Shown here: piece after piece, positions 1 through 5,120 of the stretch
How the letters are laid out: the number at the start of each line of letters is the position of its first letter
How positions within the stretch are numbered: position 1 is the first letter of the stretch
Assembly: GCF_002002925.1 (NCBI RefSeq)
Contig: NZ_CP019511.1
Location: 806,001 to 870,000 of the forward strand
Length of the DNA stretch: 64,000 bases
Reading direction: 5' to 3'
DNA from: Sphingomonas sp. LM7
Lineage (GTDB): Bacteria > Pseudomonadota > Alphaproteobacteria > Sphingomonadales > Sphingomonadaceae
Notes under the pieces: model-generated
What the model was told of the DNA's origin: nothing
What the model saw: the letters and a program-made list of their open reading frames with translations, nothing else
Database searches by the model: none
Program-made: the position numbers and the translations under genes

Positions 1-1
1 C

Positions 2-286
2 ATCCGTGATCGCGCGGTGCTTGGCCACGTCCTCGCCGAGGTGGCGGGGGAGGCAGTGGCCAACGCCAACGAGGACGCGACCGGCAAGGTTAAGCGCACC
101 ATCGTCCGCGATTGCCTCAACGGCACCAATGGCCGCGCCAAGGTCGAGGGCTGGGTACCCCGCTGGATGGCGTATCCGCCTTCCACGTACACCCAGCGCG
201 GCGGGGTGGGGTCCGTTGCGCGCGCTGCGACGGTGGCGGGCCTTGCCGCCGCTCCCGAGCCGCTGCCGCTGCGCCGCGCGGCGTAA
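2..286 (+). CDS. ParB-like partition protein, C-terminal fragment (cut by window edge)
   Basis: The reading frame is open from the first bases of the window and stops at 284-286, so only about 94 C-terminal residues are visible. The fragment has a helical stretch followed by a basic segment (KVKRTIVRDCLNGTNGR) and a Trp/Pro-rich segment (WVPRWMAYPPSTY). From memory this resembles the C-terminal part of ParB/RepB-like partition proteins carried by plasmids and integrative elements of alphaproteobacteria. The ParB nuclease-like and HTH domains would lie upstream, outside the window, so the assignment is tentative. The element backbone that follows fits a partition gene here. A hairpin just after the stop probably terminates it. 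Confidence 0.45.
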   Translation: MRDRAVLGHVLAEVAGEAVANANEDATGKVKRTIVRDCLNGTNGRAKVEGWVPRWMAYPPSTYTQRGGVGSVARAATVAGLAAAPEPLPLRRAA

Positions 287-292
287 TCCGTT

Positions 293-327
293 GGCTGGCG
301 GCTTCGGTCGCCAGCCTCTCTTTCGCT
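293..327 (+). terminator. Rho-independent terminator after the ParB-like gene
   Basis: A perfect 8-bp stem, GGCTGGCG (293-300) with CGCCAGCC (309-316), closes an 8-nt loop and is followed by a T-rich stretch (TCTCTTTCGCTT). It sits 7 bp after the stop of the ParB-like fragment and before the start of the next gene at 341. Confidence 0.6.
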
Positions 328-340
328 TGGGAGACAGGCC

Positions 341-580
341 ATGTCCGAACCCACCGATCCCCCCCGTGCCCGGCATATCCGGCGTGCGATCCGCAAGCTG
401 CCTCGCGCCGAGCGCGAGATATTTCTCGCACTGCGCTCCGACGATGCGCTGACCTATGCCGAGCTTGGCGTGCGGCTCGGGGTCAGCGCCGCGATGGTCG
501 AGCGCCTGTTCGCACGAGCGCTCGGCAACTTCATGTCCAACCTCGACCGTCGGCCCCGGCGCTGGTGGCGCTTCTGGTAG
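341..580 (+). CDS. 79-residue sigma-70 region 4-like HTH protein
   Basis: This small basic protein consists almost entirely of a helix-turn-helix resembling region 4 of sigma factors. 'LPRAEREIFLAL' is followed by 'LTYAELGVRLGVSAAMVERL', the usual pattern in which a second helix reads the -35 element. It has no region 2, so it cannot act as a complete sigma factor. The C-terminus is Arg/Trp-rich (RRPRRWWRFW). A GGGAGA purine stretch lies upstream of the ATG. Similar mini-proteins are common in mobile elements of sphingomonads, where they may modulate transcription of the element. It stands alone between two terminator-like hairpins. Confidence 0.6.
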   Translation: MSEPTDPPRARHIRRAIRKLPRAEREIFLALRSDDALTYAELGVRLGVSAAMVERLFARALGNFMSNLDRRPRRWWRFW

Positions 581-587
581 CCGGAGC

Positions 588-624
588 GCGAAGCCTCGCG
601 GACAAGTCCGTGAGGCTTCGCTTT
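588..624 (+). terminator. Rho-independent terminator after the sigma-like gene
   Basis: A perfect 10-bp inverted repeat, GCGAAGCCTC (588-597) with GAGGCTTCGC (612-621), is followed by TTT. It lies 8 bp after the stop codon of the sigma-like gene. Confidence 0.7.
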
Positions 625-653
625 GTCGATTGGCTCGGATAGGATCGCCGCAC

Positions 654-1583
654 ATGCGTACCGACCTCGATCATCTGCCCGAACAGCAACAGCGCGAACT
701 TGCGCGTGCCTGCGAGGTACTGCTCGAGGAATTCCACAAGGCAATTTCGCGCGCGACCCAGCCGCACAGGCGCAATGGCAAGGTCTACAAGATCATCTTG
801 TTTGGATCGTATGCGCGGGATGATTGGGTCGATGAGCCCGAGAACGGCTATCAGTCCGACTTCGATCTGCTGATCGTCGTCAGCCATGGCGACCTGACGG
901 ACATTGCCGATTATTGGTATGTCGCCGAGGACCGGATCGCGCGCGATCCGCTGATCGACCGGCCCGTGAACATCATCGTGCATTCGCTTGATGAGGTGAA
1001 TCAGGCGCTCACGCGCGGGGAGTATTTCTGGACCGACATCGCGCGCGATGGTGTCGCGCTTTACGAATTGCCCTGTCATGCTCTCGCTGCTCCCAAGCCT
1101 CTTACCGCAACCGATGCATATCGAATGGCGAAAGAATATTATGATCAGTGGTCACACTCGCTGGATGTTTGGATCGAGCGTGCCCAAATCGCTGCGACCA
1201 AATCAGAAGATCCGGAGTGGCGAAAGGCAGCCGCATTCGATCTCCACCAGTCAGCTGAGCGTGCGTACATCTGTTTCCTACTCGTCGAGACGCTCTACTT
1301 TCCGCGTTCGCACAACATCAAATTCTTGCGGTCGCTTTCCGAGGACAAAGACGATCGTCTTGTTGCTGCTTGGCCTCGTGAAACCAAGCAGGATCGTGCC
1401 CGGTTTGAGCGGCTGAAGCGCGCCTACGTCGAGGCGCGTTATTCCGCGAGCTACGCTATCACGGGTGATGACTTGAAGGCGTTGGTTGAGCCCATCCTGT
1501 CGCTGCGTGAGATCGTCTCGCGCCTCTGTGAAGAGCGGTTGCGGGATTTGATGCAGAGAGTCGTCGATGCCAGCCCGTCTTAG
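654..1583 (+). CDS. Nucleotidyltransferase (MNT)-HEPN domain fusion protein
   Basis: The 309-residue protein has two domains. Residues about 15-140 are a minimal nucleotidyltransferase with FGSYARDDW (G51, S52) and the metal-binding D69-F-D71 pair. Residues about 155-300 are an all-helical HEPN domain. In the MntA/HepT toxin-antitoxin family the MNT protein AMPylates a HEPN RNase near its active site. Here both are in one chain. From memory, homologues end the HEPN signature with R-Y-x-x-H-Y. This protein reads R262-Y-S-A-S-Y, so the catalytic His appears replaced by Ser266. The ATG at 654 was chosen because the domain begins just after it; the longer upstream frame overlaps the preceding terminator. 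Base composition falls in the 3' half. It may be an inert or repurposed TA module. Confidence 0.75.
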   Translation: MRTDLDHLPEQQQRELARACEVLLEEFHKAISRATQPHRRNGKVYKIILFGSYARDDWVDEPENGYQSDFDLLIVVSHGDLTDIADYWYVAEDRIARDPLIDRPVNIIVHSLDEVNQALTRGEYFWTDIARDGVALYELPCHALAAPKPLTATDAYRMAKEYYDQWSHSLDVWIERAQIAATKSEDPEWRKAAAFDLHQSAERAYICFLLVETLYFPRSHNIKFLRSLSEDKDDRLVAAWPRETKQDRARFERLKRAYVEARYSASYAITGDDLKALVEPILSLREIVSRLCEERLRDLMQRVVDASPS

Positions 1584-1801
1584 TGAGGCAAAATCTACGG
1601 GGTATTAGTCCCCTGAGTAGAGCGATTCACGATAAAGCCGGGCGATGAGAACGGCGTTGGAAGACGACGCGCCGATGTCTTTAGCCTAAAAGACTTGGAC
1701 ATACACATCGGCCACCCGGCCCTTATGCAGCACGATAGCACGCAGCTGCTTGACACCATATCGGCGAACCTGGCTCCAGCATGTCACACAGAGACATTGC
1801 T
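1584..1801. other. Non-coding stretch between the MNT-HEPN gene and the IS110 recombinase
   Basis: No convincing gene is present. The segment begins with the motif GCAAAATCTACG (1588-1599), which recurs upstream of the mucR gene. It contains a small GGGG/CCCC hairpin near 1598-1612. It presumably includes the right end of the IS110-family element, whose exact border cannot be placed because these elements usually lack terminal inverted repeats. Confidence 0.4.
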
Positions 1802-3060
1802 CTACGATTTTGCGCGGAGTCCAGATCCGCCGCTCCCGGGGGAGACAGGCATATCCGGGTAAGGCTCGAAGTCGCAGCCGCTTTTCCACATGCTGAGCAT
1901 CGCAACCGCAATTTTTCTCGCGACCGCCATGCGGGCGTTTCTATAGCCCTTGCGCTCGGCGAGCGCCTTACCCCAGTCGCAGATCGCGGATTGACCGGCT
2001 GCCCGTGACAACATCACTCCAGCGGACAAAAAGAGATGTCCGCGTGTCATCGCGTTTCCCTTTCGCGAAATGCACGAATGTCGAAGGGAAGTGCCAGACT
2101 GCTTCAGCCTAGGCACCATCCCAAGATATGCGCCGACGTTGACGGACCGGCTGAAACGATGCGGATCCTCGATAGCCGTGTAGAAAGAGACCGCACAAAC
2201 GGGCCCGACACCGGGAATCTGCAAGAATCGTTTCGTGGCCGGGTGGGTCTGCGCAAATTGGGCGATGCGCCTGTCGGCTCGCACAATATGTGTCGTTAGT
2301 TCTTCGCTAACGTCCAACATCGGTTGCAGCTGTTCCGCTGCTTGGCTGGTGAGTTCGGAGCCAATCGCGCTAAGTCGTCCTTCGACCGTCGACCGATATT
2401 GCTTTCCCCCAGTGATTTTCTTTACGTCACTTCCATGACTTCGGAGAAGTGAGCGAAGGCCGTTGCGGACTGCGACCCGTTGCTTAACAAGATGATGGCG
2501 CACGACGAGCTCGCTTCTGACGAGCTGACATTCAGTGCTCCGGACGAACACTCCCAATTGGCCTATTCGACCCAACCGAGCGATGTCGGCGAGTCCGCGG
2601 GCATCGTTGCCGTCAGTTTTGTTGTAGCGGATTGATAGAAAACGGTGGACCTTTCCAGCGTCTAGGATGAAGGCTGGGAAGCCCAGTTTCCGTAGTCGTC
2701 GCGCCAACCCTTGTTCGGCGCCGCTCTCCATTACGACAGATGCGATGCAGTCTAGCGGGAAGCGTGCGAGCACATCCGCAATCGCAACTGAGCTTGACGC
2801 GGTTTCGCACTCCAGTTCGGGGTATTCTCCTGCCCCGTACACGCAGATGCTGGTAGAGATTTCGCCAACGTCTAGGCCGACCCACCGAGGTAATGGTTCC
2901 ATGATACGGCTCCCAGCATTCAATTGGGAGACGGGCTCCAGCTTGGGATCTAGGTAGCGACGGCATCTTCGCTCCTAAAGAACGAGGTTTCGGAGTTCCG
3001 CCTCCCTGGCTCGAATCGAGCCTGCTAGCATTATACCATTCCCGGCAACGAAAGTGACCC
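1600..3060 (-). mobile_element. IS110-family insertion sequence (approximate limits)
   Basis: The element is inferred from the complete DEDD recombinase at 1802-2902 and its structured flanks. IS110 elements encode a RuvC-like DEDD recombinase, typically lack terminal inverted repeats, and carry a bridge RNA in a non-coding end. The ends given here are estimates. The segment upstream of the recombinase start contains two clear hairpins: 2910-2930 (CTCCCA/TGGGAG) and 3008-3022 (GGCTCGA/TCGAGCC around one base). The insertion separates the MNT-HEPN gene from the DUF736 gene. Confidence 0.45.
1802..2902 (-). CDS. IS110-family recombinase (transposase)
   Basis: The 366-residue DEDD recombinase has the expected two parts. 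The N-terminal RuvC-like domain begins with GLDVG, whose D11 is the first catalytic acid, and continues to TDGNDARGLAD around residue 100. The C-terminal Transposase_20 domain contains IPGVGPVCAVSF. The ATG at 2902 starts directly before the catalytic domain; an in-frame TTG lies seven codons upstream. Length and domain order are normal and no frameshift was seen, so the element may be active. Catalysis is strand exchange guided, in studied members, by an RNA encoded next to the gene. Confidence 0.9.
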   Translation of the reverse strand: MEPLPRWVGLDVGEISTSICVYGAGEYPELECETASSSVAIADVLARFPLDCIASVVMESGAEQGLARRLRKLGFPAFILDAGKVHRFLSIRYNKTDGNDARGLADIARLGRIGQLGVFVRSTECQLVRSELVVRHHLVKQRVAVRNGLRSLLRSHGSDVKKITGGKQYRSTVEGRLSAIGSELTSQAAEQLQPMLDVSEELTTHIVRADRRIAQFAQTHPATKRFLQIPGVGPVCAVSFYTAIEDPHRFSRSVNVGAYLGMVPRLKQSGTSLRHSCISRKGNAMTRGHLFLSAGVMLSRAAGQSAICDWGKALAERKGYRNARMAVARKIAVAMLSMWKSGCDFEPYPDMPVSPGSGGSGLRAKS

Positions 3061-3444
3061 GCCAAGTTCCAATGACGCCGGCCTCACTGACGTTTTCTGT
3101 CCGGGGACAATCAGTATGCTGCGAAGGCGCCGCGATCATCACCGGTGGACCATGGCTCGCCGTTGCGGCCGCTGGGCGGCATTACGCGGGCAGCAAATGG
3201 TGCGCCACCTTCAGGCAAAAACATCCCCGTCTTGGATGCCTCGACCTATGGCCGGTCGGGACCACGCGAAACCATTGCCTCCGCCATTCTTCCCCGCCGC
3301 TTTGCGCCTCCTCGCGAGACAAGAATAGCGTCCGCTTCAGGTCCTCCGCTCCGCTTCGGCCGTGCCGGTGCGCGCCGCCCCTCGGGCCGGCCAATTCCGG
3401 TCGCATCGACGGGAACGGTTCCCGCGAGAAAGTGGAGAAAGACC
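2903..3444. other. Non-coding segment: IS110 left end and DUF736 upstream region
   Basis: About 540 bp without a supported gene. The part next to the recombinase (to roughly 3060) carries the hairpins 2910-2930 and 3008-3022 and is the likely non-coding end of the insertion. The remainder is GC-rich, with no reading frame I can support, and leads into the DUF736 gene, whose purine-rich ribosome site (GTGGAGAAAG) lies just before 3445. Frames through this stretch give Arg/Pro/Ser-rich translations typical of non-coding GC-rich DNA. Confidence 0.45.
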
Positions 3445-3762
3445 ATGCCTGCCATCGGATATGTCACCCGCGACGACAACGGTTCTTTCAAGGGCCAGCT
3501 CAAGACGCTCAGCATTCGCGCCGACGTTTCGATCATCCCCAACGCCGGCAAAGGCGCCGAAACCCAGCCGGACTATCGCGTGCTTTCGGGCGATGTCGAG
3601 ATCGGCGCCGGCTGGAATCGCCGCGCCGAGAGCAGCGGTCGCGACTATGTGTCGCTCAGCCTTGCGGCGCCCGAGTTCGGGCCGCGCCGGCTCTACGCCA
3701 ATCTGGGGGCAGTGCCCGGTGAAACCGACCGCTTCGCGGTCATCTGGAATGCAGCCGATTGA
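3445..3762 (+). CDS. DUF736 family protein
   Basis: This 105-residue protein matches the DUF736 family by its opening (IGYVTRDDNGSFKGQLKTL), the central 'PDYRVLSG' segment and the final 'FAVIWN' strand. The family is small, beta-rich and cytosolic. It is of unknown function and is found almost only on plasmids and integrative elements of alphaproteobacteria near conjugation and partition genes. The ATG at 3445 gives the family's normal N-terminus and has GTGGAG upstream; the same frame runs open for 300 bp before it without protein-like sequence. Its position between the partition fragment and the Tra genes fits an element backbone gene. Confidence 0.85.
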   Translation: MPAIGYVTRDDNGSFKGQLKTLSIRADVSIIPNAGKGAETQPDYRVLSGDVEIGAGWNRRAESSGRDYVSLSLAAPEFGPRRLYANLGAVPGETDRFAVIWNAAD

Positions 3763-3805
3763 TGGCTGGAAGGCGCGCCGCCCCGCGGTGCGCCTTCCAT
3801 TTTAC

Positions 3806-4303
3806 TCAAGCAGGTTTCGCGCGCCCGCGGCGCGCCGGCGCCGGTGCCGGAGCTGCTGCAGCAGTTTTTGCCGCGCGCCCCTTGGCTCCAAGACCGATCT
3901 TGAGCGCCATTTCGCGCCGCTGCGCCGAATAGCTTTCCGCCACCATCGGGTAGTCGGCCTTGAGCTTGTAGCGCGCCCGATATTGTTCTGGAGAGAGGCC
4001 GTGCGTATTCAGATGCCGGCGCAGCGTACGGTAGGGCTTGCCGTCGATCATCGAGATGATGTGATCCTTGGACGCAAGCGACTTGCGCGCCGAAACTGCC
4101 GGCGTAAATTCTTCCTCGGCAACTTGCGTTTCGTCGCTCGCCGTTGCCGATGATCCGCCAGCAAGTTCGCTAAGCGTCGCGTGCATCGTGCGGAGAAAAG
4201 CCGGGACGTCCTCCGCCGATGTCCGGTTGTTCTGATTTCCCAGCCACGCGATCGTTAGTCCAGTCGCAAGCTCGACCGCATTCAATGAATTCTCTTCAGA
4301 CAT
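3806..4303 (-). CDS. MucR/Ros family transcriptional regulator (cysteine-less variant)
   Basis: The 165-residue protein has the MucR/Ros fold: an N-terminal helical oligomerisation region (LATGLTIAWLGNQN) and a DNA-binding core with 'TLRRHLNTHGLSPEQYRARY' and 'YPMVAESYSAQRREMALKIGLG'. MucR proteins are H-NS-like silencers of AT-rich promoters in alphaproteobacteria. The usual zinc-binding cysteines are missing: the segment reads DHIISMIDGK where homologues have a Cys. The C-terminus is an Ala/Pro/Lys/Arg-rich tail (AAAAPAPAPARRGRAKP) that may contact DNA. The ATG at 4303 has GAGGGG upstream and was preferred over the open extension to 4420. It probably regulates the transfer genes beside it. 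Confidence 0.85.
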   Translation of the reverse strand: MSEENSLNAVELATGLTIAWLGNQNNRTSAEDVPAFLRTMHATLSELAGGSSATASDETQVAEEEFTPAVSARKSLASKDHIISMIDGKPYRTLRRHLNTHGLSPEQYRARYKLKADYPMVAESYSAQRREMALKIGLGAKGRAAKTAAAAPAPAPARRGRAKPA

Positions 4304-4324
4304 TTCGACCCCTCGTCCGATGAC

Positions 4325-4336
4325 GCAAAATCTACC
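4325..4336 (+). promoter_or_regulatory. Repeated motif GCAAAATCTACC upstream of mucR
   Basis: GCAAAATCTACC here is nearly identical to GCAAAATCTACG at 1588-1599 and to the complement of 8891-8902. It is followed by ATCGGTAG, giving a CTACC/GGTAG dyad (4332-4347). It lies 22 bp upstream of the mucR start. A role as an element-specific operator is inferred only from its recurrence. Confidence 0.3.
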
Positions 4337-4385
4337 ACACATCGGTAGAGCGAACGTCATAAGCAAACTGTTGCGGGAGTCGAAT

Positions 4386-4664
4386 CTACAGATCTTCGGA
4401 ACCGACTTTTGCTTTCGCAAACGCGCGAATGCCGCGCCGCCGCCAGATCGCTGTCAGTCGCTCGCTGTCCTCACTGCGTATCTTCGCCGCCGCTTCACTG
4501 AGAATGCCAAACAGCACCGCGCGGTCATCATCGATCAGTTCGATGAGCCCGGCCTTGGCGACGAGACCGCCAAGCTCGATGAGCTGGCGTGTCCGCTCGC
4601 GTCGTTTCATCACCCAAGTTCGTCGGTCGTCACGGGCGATCCGCATCTCTCGCCGATGCCGCAT
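4386..4664 (-). CDS. traD: TraD-like small conjugal transfer protein
   Basis: A 92-residue basic protein with the TraD signature of Ti-type elements: Arg/Lys-rich start, then 'QLIELGGLVAKAGL', a second helix 'DRAVLFGILSEAAAKI' and an Arg-rich end. TraD is a small accessory protein normally encoded between TraC and the TraG coupling protein. The start is uncertain: ATG codons at 4664, 4646 and 4610 are all in frame. 4664 is chosen because the basic leader looks continuous; 4610 would give the more typical ~75 residues. The gene overlaps the 3' end of the upstream traC-like gene (to 4630), suggesting translational coupling. Confidence 0.6.
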   Translation of the reverse strand: MRHRREMRIARDDRRTWVMKRRERTRQLIELGGLVAKAGLIELIDDDRAVLFGILSEAAAKIRSEDSERLTAIWRRRGIRAFAKAKVGSEDL

Positions 4665-4950
4665 CACCTGGACTTTCTGTAGCGCCGCGGCTGTTGCCGC
4701 CAGCGCCGCTACGGCCATGCGATGTGCGTTGAAAGAAGGACGCGCCTCGCTTGCGCCACGCCTCCTTCGCACTGCTTTCCTTGGTATCGACCGCGGCGAG
4801 CAGCGCGCCGGCCAGCACTTCGAGCGTGAGGGTGTCCGCGCCTACGGCGACCACCAGGTCACCGAGCTGCTGGATCTTGCGTGCGCGCAACTGCTTGGCC
4901 TTCGCGTCGAGCTGCTTCAATTCCGAGTCATAGTCGCGCGGTCTTCGCAT
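4630..4950 (-). CDS. traC: TraC-like small conjugal transfer protein
   Basis: This 106-residue protein begins 'MRRPRDYDSELKQLDAKAK', a charged coiled-coil stretch, followed by 'LGDLVVAVGADTLTLEVLAGALLAA' and 'AWRKRGASFFQ'. The layout (coiled coil, short hydrophobic helix with acidic residues, basic end) is that of TraC proteins next to traA in Ti-type transfer regions. It is oriented away from traA (5121), so the 170 bp between them should hold divergent promoters and possibly the origin of transfer. The last ~30 residues look low-complexity and less conserved. Overlap with the following traD-like gene suggests one operon. Confidence 0.65.
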   Translation of the reverse strand: MRRPRDYDSELKQLDAKAKQLRARKIQQLGDLVVAVGADTLTLEVLAGALLAAVDTKESSAKEAWRKRGASFFQRTSHGRSGAGGNSRGATESPGDAASARDADRP

Positions 4951-5120
4951 TGTACTGCCCTTAGAAAGCTTTCCGGCATGCGCAGTTATGGGCGGATACG
5001 ATCAGTGTAAATGCCGTGAAACATCGTGGGACACACGTTTCCCGATAATGATGAAATCTCTTGAGGGCGCGCTTATACGTCGTGCCGACGTCGCTTGTGT
5101 AGTGTAAGTGGATTGCCGTC
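4951..5120. promoter_or_regulatory. Divergent traC/traA intergenic region, possible oriT
   Basis: 170 bp separate the divergent traC-like and traA genes. In Ti-type systems oriT lies between traC and traA, so this is the expected place for the nick site. It is clearly more AT-rich than its neighbours (around 4990-5060) and should contain the two promoters. I could not identify a nick sequence by eye. Confidence 0.35.
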
